Origin: Betaproteobacteria bacterium
GTDB taxonomy: Bacteria; Pseudomonadota; Gammaproteobacteria; Burkholderiales; Rhodocyclaceae
Length of the DNA stretch: 64,000 nt
Reading direction: 5' to 3'
Assembly (NCBI GenBank): GCA_016234745.1
Contig: JACRAR010000074.1
Coordinates: 310,001-374,000, forward strand
Shown: piece after piece, positions 46,603 to 55,661 of the stretch
Layout of the letters: the number at the start of each line of letters is the position of its first letter
Position numbering within the stretch: the first letter of the stretch is position 1
Notes under the pieces: generated by a model
The model's database searches: none
Told to the model about the DNA's origin: nothing
Seen by the model: only the letters and a program-made list of their open reading frames with translations
Made by a program: the position numbers and the translations under genes

Positions 46603-47832
46603 ATGGCTACCGTCGCCAAGACGAGCAAGGATAAAGCTGCAGAAGCCACCTTCGCCTGGGAGGGCAAGGACAAAACCGGCAAGCTGGTGCGCGGGGAAAT
46701 GCGCGCTGTCAGCAGAACCATGGTGCAGGCGGCATTGCGGCGCCAAGGCATCCTGGTCAGCAAAATCAAAAAGCAGGGCATGGGCAGCGGCGGCAAGGTC
46801 ACCGAAAAGGACATCGCGCTCTTCACGCGCCAGCTCGCTACCATGATGAAGGCCGGCGTGCCGTTGCTGCAAGCCTTTGAAATCGTCGGCAAGGGCGCCA
46901 GCAACGCGGCGGTCGGCAAACTGCTGACGGACATCAAGACCGATGTCGAAAGCGGCTCCAGCCTGACCCAGGCTTTCCGCAAGTACCCGTTGTATTTCGA
47001 CGCACTGTTCTGCAACCTGGTCGGCGCCGGCGAACAGGCGGGCATCCTCGACTCATTGCTCGATCGACTGGCCACCTACAAGGAAAAGATTCAGTCCATC
47101 AAAGGGAAGATCAAGTCGGCGCTGTTTTATCCGATTTCGATCATCGTCGTGGCTTTCATCATTACGGCGGTCATCATGATTTTCGTGATCCCGCAATTCA
47201 AGAATATTTTTTCCACCTTCGGCGCCGACCTTCCCACACCCACGGTAGTCGTCATCGCCTTGTCCGATGCCTTTGTCGCCAACTGGTATTTCATCTTCGG
47301 CGGTATCGGCGGGGCAGTATATGGTTTCTTCTATACCTGGAAGCGTTCGCTGGCGATGCAGATCCTCATGGATCGGGTCATGCTGAAACTCCCGGTGTTC
47401 GGCGACCTCGTCCGCAAGGCCACCATCGCACGCTGGACGCGAACGCTGTCCACCATGTTTGCCGCCGGCGTGCCGCTGGTCGAAGCGCTCGATTCGGTGG
47501 CCGGCGCCGCCGGCAATCATGTCTACATGCTGGCGACCAAGCAGATCAAGAACGACGTTAGTACCGGCCAGAACCTGACCGTGTCGATGCAGACCACCAA
47601 TCTTTTTCCGAGCATGGTGATCCAGATGGTGTCGATCGGCGAGGAATCCGGCCAGCTCGATGGCATGCTCGGCAAGGTCGCCGACTTCTATGAAGCGGAA
47701 GTCGACGATGCTGTGGAGGCGCTCTCCAGCCTGATGGAACCGCTCATCATGGTGGTCCTGGGTACTTTGATCGGCGGCATGGTGGTCGCAATGTACCTGC
47801 CGATCTTCAAGCTTGGCGCGATCGCCGGCTAG
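46603..47832 (+). CDS. pilC: Type IV pilus inner-membrane platform protein PilC
   Basis: A 409-residue GspF-family protein. N-terminal cytoplasmic part includes FAWEGKDKTGKLVRGEMRA; two homologous GspF domains (FTRQLATMMKAGVPLLQAFE; WTRTLSTMFAAGVPLVEALD) and three membrane segments; ends ALSSLMEPLIMVVLGTLIGG. It anchors the PilB/PilT motors. An AGGGGAG site precedes the ATG. pilB, normally just upstream, is absent from the window. Confidence 0.95.
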   Translation: MATVAKTSKDKAAEATFAWEGKDKTGKLVRGEMRAVSRTMVQAALRRQGILVSKIKKQGMGSGGKVTEKDIALFTRQLATMMKAGVPLLQAFEIVGKGASNAAVGKLLTDIKTDVESGSSLTQAFRKYPLYFDALFCNLVGAGEQAGILDSLLDRLATYKEKIQSIKGKIKSALFYPISIIVVAFIITAVIMIFVIPQFKNIFSTFGADLPTPTVVVIALSDAFVANWYFIFGGIGGAVYGFFYTWKRSLAMQILMDRVMLKLPVFGDLVRKATIARWTRTLSTMFAAGVPLVEALDSVAGAAGNHVYMLATKQIKNDVSTGQNLTVSMQTTNLFPSMVIQMVSIGEESGQLDGMLGKVADFYEAEVDDAVEALSSLMEPLIMVVLGTLIGGMVVAMYLPIFKLGAIAG

Positions 47833-47863
47833 CAATGCAGCACAACCGCAATTTACCTGGTCC

Positions 47864-48736
47864 ATGCGCATGACTTTTGATTCAACGCTGGTACTCCTTG
47901 CACAACCCGGTTACCTGGCTTTTGCATGCATGCTGCTTGGGTTGATGGTCGGCAGTTTCCTGAATGTCGTCATCCATCGTTTGCCGCAAATGATGCAGCG
48001 CGACTGGCTGGCGCAGTGCGCGGAACTTCGCGGCGAAGATGCGCCGGTGCAGGAAAAGCTCTCGCTGGCCACGCCGCGTTCGCGCTGTCCGCACTGCGGC
48101 CACATGATTGCAGCCCTGGAAAACATTCCCATTCTGAGCTGGATCGTGCTGCGCGGTCGCTGCCGGCATTGCCAGGCGCCGATCTCCCTGCGCTACCCGT
48201 TGGTCGAAGCAGTCTCGGGGTTGCTCTCGGCTTACGCTGGCTGGCATTTTGGGTTTGGTCTGGCAACCGCCGCAGCGCTGCTGTTCCTGTGGTGCATGAT
48301 CGCCCTGACCTGCATCGATTTCGACACCCAGTTGCTGCCCGACGACATCACCTTGCCGCTGCTCTGGTTCGGCCTGCTGTTCAACCTCGTCGGCGGATTC
48401 TGCGACCTGCGCAGCGCAGTGATTGGCGCCATGGCCGGCTACTTGTCGCTGTGGAGCGTGTATTGGGGTTTCAAGCTGGTCACCGGCAAGGAAGGCATGG
48501 GCTATGGCGACTTCAAGCTGCTCGCGGCTATTGGCGCGTGGCTCGGCTGGCAGATGCTGCCGCTGGCCATTCTGCTCTCCTCTCTGGTTGGGGCCGTGGT
48601 CGGCATCAGCCTGATCATTATTAACCGTCGCGGCCGCGATATCCCGATCCCGTTCGGTCCTTACCTGGCAACCGCCGGAACCATTGCCCTGTTCTGGGGA
48701 AAGCCCCTGACCCAAGCGTATCTGCGGCTGATCTGA
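47864..48736 (+). CDS. pilD: Type 4 prepilin peptidase PilD
   Basis: A 290-residue bifunctional prepilin peptidase/N-methylase. The zinc-type tetracysteine motif is present (CPHCGHMIAALE and GRCRHCQAP), as are the aspartyl protease sites, CIDFDTQLLPDDITLP and GYGDFKLLAAIGAWLG. About eight membrane helices. Start ATG 47864, with 47870 as an equally possible alternative. It follows pilC by 31 bp. coaE, often next, is not present. Confidence 0.95.
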   Translation: MRMTFDSTLVLLAQPGYLAFACMLLGLMVGSFLNVVIHRLPQMMQRDWLAQCAELRGEDAPVQEKLSLATPRSRCPHCGHMIAALENIPILSWIVLRGRCRHCQAPISLRYPLVEAVSGLLSAYAGWHFGFGLATAAALLFLWCMIALTCIDFDTQLLPDDITLPLLWFGLLFNLVGGFCDLRSAVIGAMAGYLSLWSVYWGFKLVTGKEGMGYGDFKLLAAIGAWLGWQMLPLAILLSSLVGAVVGISLIIINRRGRDIPIPFGPYLATAGTIALFWGKPLTQAYLRLI

Positions 48737-48748
48737 GCGCTTGAAAAA

Positions 48749-48802
48749 GAGCGTTCGCGCTCCCATATATCGTTTTGTATATGTTGCCAAAACCCTTTTG
48801 GC
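48749..48802 (+). terminator. Two hairpins downstream of pilD
   Basis: GAGCG-TTCG-CGCTC at 48749-48762 is a 5-bp stem closed by a UUCG tetraloop. GCCAAAA-CCC-TTTTGGC at 48786-48802 is a 7-bp stem. Neither is followed by a long T-run, so together they look like weak termination or mRNA 3'-end protection after pilD. Confidence 0.5.
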
Positions 48803-48808
48803 TTAGGA

Positions 48809-48835
48809 GCTTAAGTTATGTGCTTAAGTTATAAT
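48809..48835 (+). promoter_or_regulatory. Probable promoter with direct repeats before fmdB
   Basis: Two exact copies of GCTTAAGTTAT (48809-48819 and 48822-48832) run into a perfect TATAAT at 48830-48835, 21 bp before the fmdB start. No consensus -35 is present, so an activator binding the direct repeats may be needed. Confidence 0.55.
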
Positions 48836-48856
48836 CGTTTCTTTTAGGAGGCAGCC

Positions 48857-49120
48857 ATGCCCATCTATGCCTATCGTTGCAGCAGTTGCAACCACGAAGA
48901 CGAAGTGCTGCAGAAGCTCAGCGATGCCTTGCTCACTGTCTGCCCCGCCTGCCATCAGGAAACCTATGCCAAACAATTGACCGCCCCGGGATTTCAACTC
49001 AAGGGCAGCGGCTGGTATGCGACCGATTTCAAGGGCGGCAAGAAATCTGAAAGCAAACCTGAAGGCAAGGCCGAGCCGCCACCCTGCCAGGGAGGCAATG
49101 GCTCTTGTGCCTGCAATTGA
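48857..49120 (+). CDS. FmdB family zinc-ribbon protein
   Basis: An 87-residue protein: an N-terminal zinc ribbon (MPIYAYRCSSCNHEDEVLQK, then CPACHQETYAKQLTAPGFQL) followed by KGSGWYATDF and a Lys/Cys-rich tail ending GSCACN. Members are thought to be regulatory; E. coli has no counterpart and function is unresolved. AGGAGG precedes the ATG. First gene of a plus-strand run to ubiJ. Confidence 0.9.
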   Translation: MPIYAYRCSSCNHEDEVLQKLSDALLTVCPACHQETYAKQLTAPGFQLKGSGWYATDFKGGKKSESKPEGKAEPPPCQGGNGSCACN

Positions 49121-49157
49121 AGCACCGCTCGCAACACTCCGCCCGCCCGGGTACTCA

Positions 49158-49790
49158 ATGAAAAAATACTTCATCACCGGCTTGCTGATTTGGGTACCCC
49201 TGGCGATGACGGTCTGGGTCTTGTCGCTGATCGTTCGCACCATGGATCAGTCGTTGCTGCTGCTGCCCAACACCATTCGTCCGGAAACCTTGCTGGGTTT
49301 CTATATTCCAGGCATAGGCGCAATTCTCACTTTGCTGGTGGTTTTTCTCACCGGCCTGATCACGGCCAACATCATTGGCCAGCGTCTTGTAAGGTTCTGG
49401 GAAAGTGCGCTGGCGCGCATTCCCGTGGTGAAGTCGGTGTATTACAGCGTCAAGCAGGTATCCGATACGCTCTTCTCCTCCTCCGGTGAAGCGTTTAGAA
49501 AAGCCTTGCTGGTTCAGTATCCACGTCCCGGCAGCTGGACCATCGCCTTCATGACCGGTCAACCGGGGGGAGATGTTGTTCAGCATCTCCAGGGGGACTA
49601 TGTCAGTGTGTATGTTCCCACCACACCCAATCCGACTTCCGGATTTTTTCTCATGATGCCGCGTCAGGATGTCATCGAACTCTCCATGAGCGTTGACGAA
49701 GCGCTGAAATACATCATCTCCATGGGTGTCGTGGCGCCGCCACAGCGGCGAATTCCAGAAACTCGCGCGGGGCAGAATCAACTTCAATAA
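49158..49790 (+). CDS. DUF502 family membrane protein
   Basis: A 210-residue inner-membrane protein with two main helices ([39 protein letters not shown]) and a cytoplasmic/periplasmic domain: [31 protein letters not shown]-type [39 protein letters not shown] 49158 gives the normal start; function unknown in the family. Sits between fmdB and aspS, a widely conserved betaproteobacterial order. Confidence 0.9.
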   Translation: MKKYFITGLLIWVPLAMTVWVLSLIVRTMDQSLLLLPNTIRPETLLGFYIPGIGAILTLLVVFLTGLITANIIGQRLVRFWESALARIPVVKSVYYSVKQVSDTLFSSSGEAFRKALLVQYPRPGSWTIAFMTGQPGGDVVQHLQGDYVSVYVPTTPNPTSGFFLMMPRQDVIELSMSVDEALKYIISMGVVAPPQRRIPETRAGQNQLQ

Positions 49791-49842
49791 GCCTGCCGCT
49801 CGCTCCGCGGGCGGTATTATTCAAATCTTCGGAAACAGGAAA

Positions 49843-51645
49843 ATGCGAACTCATTATTGCGGCCAGGTCAATGCCAGCCACGTCGACCAGATCGTTACCC
49901 TCTGCGGCTGGAGCCATCGCCGCCGCGATCACGGCGGCGTGATTTTTATCGATCTGCGCGACCGCGAAGGCCTGGCGCAAATCGTTTGCGACCCGGACCG
50001 CGCGGAAATGTTCACGCGTGCCGAAAGCGTGCGCAATGAATTTGTCCTCAAGGTCACCGGCAAGGTACGCCGGCGTCCGGAAGGTACCGTGAATCCCAAC
50101 CTCGCTTCCGGCGAAATCGAGATTCTTTGCCATGAGCTTGAAGTGCTCAATACGGCAACAACCCCGCCGTTTCAGCTCGACGAAGAGAACCTGTCCGAGA
50201 ACGTGCGCCTGACCAATCGCGTCATCGATTTGCGCCGGCCGCAGATGCAGAAGAATCTGATGCTGCGCTACAAAACCACCATGGCTTGCCGTCGCTACCT
50301 CGACGCCAACGGTTTCATCGACATCGAAACACCCATGCTGGGCAAAAGCACGCCGGAAGGTGCGCGCGACTACCTGGTGCCATCGCGCGTCCATCCCGGG
50401 CAGTTTTTCGCCTTGCCGCAGTCGCCGCAATTGTTCAAGCAGCTTTTGATGATCGCCGGATTCGATCGCTACTACCAGATCGTCAAATGCTTCCGCGACG
50501 AGGATTTGCGCGCCGACCGCCAACCGGAATTCACCCAGATCGACGTCGAGACTTCCTTTCTCGACGAAACCCGGATCACCGGTCTGATGGAAGGCATGAT
50601 CCGCTTCGTGTTCAAGGAAGCCATGGCGGTTGATCTGCCCGAACCGTTTCCGCGCATGACCTACGCCGAAGCCATGCGGCGCTTTGGCTCCGACAAGCCG
50701 GACTTGCGCGTCACGCTGGAGCTGACCGAGCTGACCGATGCCGTCAAGGACGTCGCCTTCAAGGTCTTTAGCGGACCGGCCAACGATGCGGGCGGCCGTG
50801 TCGCCGCGTTGCGCATCCCGGGCGGCGCTACCCTCACCCGTGGCGAAATTGACGGCTATTCCGAATTTGCCAAGATCTATGGCGCCAAGGGACTGGCCTA
50901 TATCAAGGTCAACGACGCCAGCCAATCCAACGAAAGCGGGCTGCAGTCGCCGATCGTCAAGAACCTGCACGAAGCGGCATTGAAAACCATCCTCGCGCGA
51001 TGTGGAGCGCAAAGCGGCGACCTGATTTTCTTCGGTGCCGGTCCGGCAAAAGTGGTTAACGATGCTTTAGGCGCACTCCGCGTAAAACTCGGCCACGAGA
51101 AAAAATTCCTCACCGGCGAAGCTTGGCGGCCTTTGTGGGTCGTCGATTTTCCGATGTTCGAATACGACGAGGAAAACCGGCGCTGGTCGGCCTGTCACCA
51201 CCCCTTCACCAGCCCCAAGGACGGCCACGAGGACTTGCTCGAGTCCGATCCGGGCGCTTGCCTGGCCAAGGCCTACGACTTAGCCCTGAACGGCTGGGAG
51301 ATCGGCGGCGGCTCGGTGCGGATACATCGTGAAGCCGTGCAAAGCAAAGTTTTCCGCGCGCTCGGGATCGACGCTGAGGAAGCCCAGCTCAAATTCGGTT
51401 TCCTGCTCGATGCCTTGAAATACGGCGCGCCACCCCACGGCGGATTGGCTTTCGGACTCGACCGCATCGTCACCATGATGACCGGAGCCGAATCGATCCG
51501 CGACGTCATTGCCTTCCCCAAGACCCAGCGCGCCCAGTGTCTGCTGACCAATGCGCCTTCGGAAGTCGACGAGAAGCAGCTGCGCGAACTGCACATCCGC
51601 TTGCGGCAGAAGCTTGACACCCAGGTTGAAGTCGGAAAGGGCTGA
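49843..51645 (+). CDS. aspS: Aspartyl-tRNA synthetase
   Basis: A 600-residue bacterial-type class II synthetase. N-terminal OB fold ([20 protein letters not shown]), motif 1 region, motif 2 ([20 protein letters not shown]), the bacterial GAD insertion domain (about 290-420), and motif 3 ([13 protein letters not shown]). Betaproteobacterial enzymes of this kind may be non-discriminating (Asp/Asn) when Gat amidotransferase is present; not decidable here. ATG 49843 fits the family. Its stop shares a base with the next start (TGATG). Confidence 0.96.
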   Translation: MRTHYCGQVNASHVDQIVTLCGWSHRRRDHGGVIFIDLRDREGLAQIVCDPDRAEMFTRAESVRNEFVLKVTGKVRRRPEGTVNPNLASGEIEILCHELEVLNTATTPPFQLDEENLSENVRLTNRVIDLRRPQMQKNLMLRYKTTMACRRYLDANGFIDIETPMLGKSTPEGARDYLVPSRVHPGQFFALPQSPQLFKQLLMIAGFDRYYQIVKCFRDEDLRADRQPEFTQIDVETSFLDETRITGLMEGMIRFVFKEAMAVDLPEPFPRMTYAEAMRRFGSDKPDLRVTLELTELTDAVKDVAFKVFSGPANDAGGRVAALRIPGGATLTRGEIDGYSEFAKIYGAKGLAYIKVNDASQSNESGLQSPIVKNLHEAALKTILARCGAQSGDLIFFGAGPAKVVNDALGALRVKLGHEKKFLTGEAWRPLWVVDFPMFEYDEENRRWSACHHPFTSPKDGHEDLLESDPGACLAKAYDLALNGWEIGGGSVRIHREAVQSKVFRALGIDAEEAQLKFGFLLDALKYGAPPHGGLAFGLDRIVTMMTGAESIRDVIAFPKTQRAQCLLTNAPSEVDEKQLRELHIRLRQKLDTQVEVGKG

Positions 51646-52076
51646 TGATGGATTGCGAATTCTGCAACGCCGCCGGGGGCGAAATTCTTTGGCAGGATGA
51701 GCGTTGCCGCGTGATCCGTGTCGGCGGCAGGGAAGCAACGGATTTCCCGGGCTTCTGCCGGGTCATCTGGAAAGAGCACCGACGCGAAATGAACGACTTG
51801 TCTGGCGCGGACCGCCAGCATTTGATGACCGTGGTCTTTGCCACCGAGTCGGCATTGCGCGCACTGTATCGACCCTTCAAGCTGAATCTTGCCAGCCTGG
51901 GGAATGTGACTCCCCATGTGCATTGGCATGTAATCCCGCGCTTTGAAGACGATCCCTTGTTTCCGTCGCCAATCTGGTCGAAGCAGGAACGCAAGCCCGG
52001 TGACCCACCGATCCGCGCGATCGTCGATAACCAGACTATAAGCAAGGCCATACAGCAGGCGCTTGCTGAAACATAA
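51645..52076 (+). CDS. HIT family protein
   Basis: A 143-residue histidine-triad nucleotide hydrolase/transferase. The triad is in VTPHVHWHVIPRFEDDPLFP. The N-terminal CEFCNAAGGEILWQDERCRV is typical of the small Zn-binding subgroup. Substrate unknown. Coupled to aspS by the TGATG overlap; an ATG three bases later is an alternative start. Confidence 0.92.
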   Translation: MMDCEFCNAAGGEILWQDERCRVIRVGGREATDFPGFCRVIWKEHRREMNDLSGADRQHLMTVVFATESALRALYRPFKLNLASLGNVTPHVHWHVIPRFEDDPLFPSPIWSKQERKPGDPPIRAIVDNQTISKAIQQALAET

Positions 52077-52151
52077 CTTCATCTGGACAGCACGAATTAA
52101 GCACTGGTTCTGCGTTATGATTGTCCGACTTACTTGATCAGGATTAACCCA

Positions 52152-52574
52152 ATGGCAGGCCTCGACAAACATACCCCGATACCCACTGAAATCAAGTTGC
52201 ACAAAAAATCCAGGCAACTGGAAATTGCTTTCGGCGATGGCAAGACTTTTATGCTGAGCCACGAACTGCTGAGAATTTCCAGCCCGTCGGCAGCAGTGAG
52301 AGGGCATGGCCCCGGACAGGAGACACTGCAAACCGGCAAGCGCAATGTCGAAATCGTCAGCATCGAGCCTGTCGGAAATTATGCGGTCAAGCTTAGCTTC
52401 TCCGATGGTCACGACAGCGGCATTTATTCCTGGGATTTGTTTTACACGCTGGGAACCCACCAGAACGAGATCTGGCAAAGTTATCTGGCCAAACTGGATG
52501 CGGCGGGCGCCAATCGCGATGTTGACACGACCAGTCCGCCCCCCAAAAGCGGCGGCGGTTGCGGACACCACTAA
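52152..52574 (+). CDS. DUF971 domain protein
   Basis: A 140-residue protein with a DUF971 (gamma-butyrobetaine-hydroxylase N-terminal-like) domain: IKLHKKSRQLEIAFGDGKTF, LLRISSPSAAVRGHGPGQ, SDGHDSGIYSWDLFYTLG. A short C-terminal tail ends GGGCGHH, possibly metal-binding. Such proteins are found next to ubiE, with a proposed role in Fe-S or quinone metabolism that is unproven. 13 bp upstream of ubiE. Confidence 0.87.
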   Translation: MAGLDKHTPIPTEIKLHKKSRQLEIAFGDGKTFMLSHELLRISSPSAAVRGHGPGQETLQTGKRNVEIVSIEPVGNYAVKLSFSDGHDSGIYSWDLFYTLGTHQNEIWQSYLAKLDAAGANRDVDTTSPPPKSGGGCGHH

Positions 52575-52586
52575 TATCCGCCGACC

Positions 52587-53336
52587 ATGTCTGAGCAGCA
52601 GACTCACTTTGGTTTCAAGCAAGTCGCCGAAAGCGACAAGGCACGACATGTCGCCGGCGTATTCTCGTCCGTGGCGCAGAAATACGATGTGATGAACGAC
52701 CTCATGTCGCTCGGTTTACACCGCCTCTGGAAGCAATTCGCGATTCAGATTGCCGGTGTCAAAAGCGGCGAACGCGTGCTCGATGTCGCTGGCGGCACGG
52801 CCGATCTATCGCGGGCCTTCGCCAAGCGGGTCGGCGCCTTTGAAATAACCGGGGGTGAAGTCTGGCTGACCGACATCAACAACGCCATGCTCACGGTGGG
52901 CCGTGACCGTCTGCTGGATCGGGGCATGGTCCTGCCGGTAGCGCAGTGCGATGCCGAGAAACTGCCCTTCCCCGACGATTACTTCGATTGCGTCACCGTG
53001 GCTTTTGGTCTGCGCAACATGACGCACCAAGTACTGGCGCTGGCGGAAATGCGCCGCGTGCTCAGACCGGGCGGACGCCTGCTGGTGCTGGAATTTTCCA
53101 AAGTATGGCAGCCCCTCGCGGCAGTCTATGACATGTATTCCTTCAAGCTGCTTCCCTGGTTGGGCGCCAAGGTGGTCGATGACGCCGAAAGCTATCGCTA
53201 TCTCGCCGAATCGATCCGCATGCATCCCGATCAGGACACGTTGAAAAACATCATGGAACAAGCCGGCCTGGAGAATGTCGAATACTTCAACCTGACGGCG
53301 GGTGTGGTTGCTTTGCACCGTGGCTACAAGCTGTGA
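52587..53336 (+). CDS. ubiE: Ubiquinone/menaquinone C-methyltransferase UbiE
   Basis: A 249-residue SAM-dependent methyltransferase. Motifs: [20 protein letters not shown], motif [17 protein letters not shown], the [20 protein letters not shown] segment and the C-terminal [20 protein letters not shown]. It C-methylates benzoquinol intermediates. Part of a local quinone group with ubiJ two genes later. Confidence 0.96.
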   Translation: MSEQQTHFGFKQVAESDKARHVAGVFSSVAQKYDVMNDLMSLGLHRLWKQFAIQIAGVKSGERVLDVAGGTADLSRAFAKRVGAFEITGGEVWLTDINNAMLTVGRDRLLDRGMVLPVAQCDAEKLPFPDDYFDCVTVAFGLRNMTHQVLALAEMRRVLRPGGRLLVLEFSKVWQPLAAVYDMYSFKLLPWLGAKVVDDAESYRYLAESIRMHPDQDTLKNIMEQAGLENVEYFNLTAGVVALHRGYKL

Positions 53337-53372
53337 CCTGTTCCAATTTCTTGAAATAACCCGGAGGTACCC

Positions 53373-54248
53373 ATGAAGAACTTTTCAACTGTTTTGCTGG
53401 CGCTCGTGCTGACGATAGGTATTGCTGTTTCATCCCAGGACGCTGAAGCCAAACGCTTGGGCGGCGGCATGTCATCGGGCATGAAACGCGACAGCGGCAT
53501 CATGAAACGTGATGCTGCGCCGACCCCTAGCGCGCCCAGTCAAGCCGCGCCGAGACCCGCCGCGCCAACTCCAACACCGGCTCCCGCCCCGTCAGGGATG
53601 AGCCGCTGGCTGGGGCCGCTGGCTGGACTGGCTGCGGGAATCGGCATCGCCTCCCTGTTTTCACACTTCGGCATGGGCGAGGGAATGGGCTCCCTGCTCA
53701 TGATGCTGTTGATTGGCGGCGCAATATTCTTTGTCGTACGCATGCTGATGCGACGCAGCGCAACCCCGGCGGACTCCGTGCAATATGCAGGCGCAGGAAA
53801 CAACGCGCCGGTTCGTTTCGAACCGCAGGTCATGCCAAGCGGCAGCGCCGTTCCGCTAGCTGCATCAATTAACATTCCAGCCGGCTTTGACGTGGATGGC
53901 TTCGTCCGCCAGGCCAAACTCAACTTCGTCCGCCTGCAGGCGGCCAACGATGCCGGCAACATGGAAGACATCCGCGCTTTCACAACGCCCGAAATGTTTG
54001 CCGAAGTCCAGATGGAATACCAGGAACGTGGCAAAACGGTGCAGCAAACCGATGTGGTCGAATTGAACGCAGGCTTGCTCGACCTATCCACCGAAGGCAA
54101 CCGTCAGATCGCCAGCGTGCGTTTCTTTGGCCTGATCCGCGAGACACCCAATGCCGCGCCGGAAGCTTTCGATGAAGTCTGGCACCTGGCGCGGCCTGCC
54201 GATGCCAGCAGCGGCTGGGTCATTGCCGGCATACAGCAATTCAGCTAG
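53373..54248 (+). CDS. Tim44-like domain membrane protein
   Basis: A 291-residue protein: signal or anchor (residues 5-25), a Gly-rich RLGGGMSSGMKRDS segment, a Pro/Ala-rich linker (about 48-75), two hydrophobic segments (about 80-125) and a C-terminal Tim44-like/Tim44-MRPL45 domain from about 170 (VDGFVRQAKLNFVRLQAAND; VWHLARPADASSGWVIAGIQ). Located between ubiE and ubiJ in many betaproteobacteria; function unknown. Confidence 0.88.
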   Translation: MKNFSTVLLALVLTIGIAVSSQDAEAKRLGGGMSSGMKRDSGIMKRDAAPTPSAPSQAAPRPAAPTPTPAPAPSGMSRWLGPLAGLAAGIGIASLFSHFGMGEGMGSLLMMLLIGGAIFFVVRMLMRRSATPADSVQYAGAGNNAPVRFEPQVMPSGSAVPLAASINIPAGFDVDGFVRQAKLNFVRLQAANDAGNMEDIRAFTTPEMFAEVQMEYQERGKTVQQTDVVELNAGLLDLSTEGNRQIASVRFFGLIRETPNAAPEAFDEVWHLARPADASSGWVIAGIQQFS

Positions 54249-54263
54249 CACCGACCCGGCATC

Positions 54264-54830
54264 GTGCTCAACCGCGCCGCACTGCTTGCGCTCAACCACC
54301 TGCTGCAGGATGCCCGTTGGGCAAGAAACCGCTTGGCGCCTTTCGCCGGAAAGGCGCTGCGACTGACTCTCCCGCCATTGAAATTTGATCTTGTGGTCAA
54401 TGCAGAGGGAATGTTCGCGCCGATCGATCTGGAGAATTTCGATGTCGAGATTTCTTTTCCGGCCGACGCACCCATGCTGGCGCTGGCCGGGGCAGAAAGT
54501 CTCTACAAAGCGGCGAATATTTCCGGCTCGGCGGAGTTTGCCGATGCACTGGGATTCGTGATGCGCAATTTGCGCTGGGACTTTGAGGAAGATCTCAGCC
54601 GTTATGTCGGCGACATCGCCGCCCACCGCGTTGCCGGCCTATTCACCGCCTTCGATGCCTGGCAGCAGCAGGCCAGGCAGCATCTTGCGGAAAATCTGGC
54701 CGAATATCTTACGGAAGAACAGCCGACGCTTGCCAAAGCGTCGGCTGTCAAGGCGTTTGCTCAGGAGATCGATCGACTGCAGGGTGATCTGCAGCAACTT
54801 GAACAGCGCGTTGCGCTGCTGGGTGGTTAA
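54264..54830 (+). CDS. ubiJ: Ubiquinone biosynthesis accessory factor UbiJ (SCP2 domain)
   Basis: A 188-residue protein with an SCP2-like lipid-binding domain (LRLTLPPLKFDLVVNAEGMF) and a C-terminal coiled helix (EIDRLQGDLQQLEQRVALLG). UbiJ with UbiK assists the ubiquinone O2-independent/aerobic metabolon. The start is GTG 54264, 15 bp after the Tim44-like stop. ubiB, which often follows, is absent: the next gene is convergent and shares the palindromic TTAA stop at 54827-54830. Confidence 0.9.
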   Translation: MLNRAALLALNHLLQDARWARNRLAPFAGKALRLTLPPLKFDLVVNAEGMFAPIDLENFDVEISFPADAPMLALAGAESLYKAANISGSAEFADALGFVMRNLRWDFEEDLSRYVGDIAAHRVAGLFTAFDAWQQQARQHLAENLAEYLTEEQPTLAKASAVKAFAQEIDRLQGDLQQLEQRVALLGG

Positions 54831-55639
54831 TTCCCGCCGAGACCCAATTCGACCGAATACGGATTGCTCGGATACTGGAAGGCGACCGGGCCGTCCGGCT
54901 TGGCATGAACAAACTGGTGCACGAACGGATTGTCGGAATCGAACATTTCCGCCGCCGGTCCCTCGGCCACAACCACGCCATCGTGAACGAAATACGCGTA
55001 ATCGACGACTTTCAGTGATTCCGACATGTCGTAGGTTACGACGATCGAAGTCACCCCCAGTGCATCGTTGAGACGCCGGATCAGGCTGGCGATTACGTTC
55101 AATGAAATCGGATCGAGACCGGCAAACGGCTCGTCGTACATGATCAACAGCGGGTCCAGTGCAATCGCCCTAGCCAGTGCGACACGCCGCGCCATTCCAC
55201 CGGACAATTCCCCCGTCATCATTTGGGCGGCGCCGCGCAGCCCTACCGCATGGAGTTTCATCAGCACCAGATCGTGGATGATTTCCTCGGGCAGGTCTGT
55301 CAGTTCGCGCATCGGGAAGGCGACATTGTCGAAAACTGAAATGTCGCTATACAACCCGCCCATCTGGAACATCATGCCCATGTCGCGCCGCAGTGCGTAA
55401 AGGCCGTCGTCATCGAGTTCATGCACGACCTGGCCTGCCACCTTGACGCTGCCACGCTGGGGTTTCAGCTGACCGCCCATGAGCCGCAGCAAAGTTGTCT
55501 TGCCGCTGCCGCTGACGCCCAGGATGGCCACCACCTTGCCTCTCTGGATGTCCAGGTTGATGCCATGCAGAACTTGCCGTTCGCCATAGGCAAAATGCAA
55601 ATCTTTGATGCTGACCAGGGTTTCGTTAGATTCAGGCAT
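54827..55639 (-). CDS. Orphan MlaF-like ABC transporter ATPase
   Basis: A 270-residue ATPase resembling MlaF (lipid transport across the envelope). Walker A GVSGSGKT (41-48), Q-loop FQMGGLYSD, signature LSGGMARR (from 145), Walker B LIMYDEPFAGLD. The usual switch-loop His is Tyr203 (VVTYDMSESL). ATG 55639 is chosen for a GGAG nine bases upstream. It is 22 bp downstream of an RND-efflux outer membrane gene, on the same strand. No MlaE permease, MlaD or MlaC is in the window. Its stop overlaps ubiJ's. Confidence 0.85.
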   Translation of the reverse strand: MPESNETLVSIKDLHFAYGERQVLHGINLDIQRGKVVAILGVSGSGKTTLLRLMGGQLKPQRGSVKVAGQVVHELDDDGLYALRRDMGMMFQMGGLYSDISVFDNVAFPMRELTDLPEEIIHDLVLMKLHAVGLRGAAQMMTGELSGGMARRVALARAIALDPLLIMYDEPFAGLDPISLNVIASLIRRLNDALGVTSIVVTYDMSESLKVVDYAYFVHDGVVVAEGPAAEMFDSDNPFVHQFVHAKPDGPVAFQYPSNPYSVELGLGGN

Positions 55640-55661
55640 GCTTTTCATCTCCAACGAAGCT

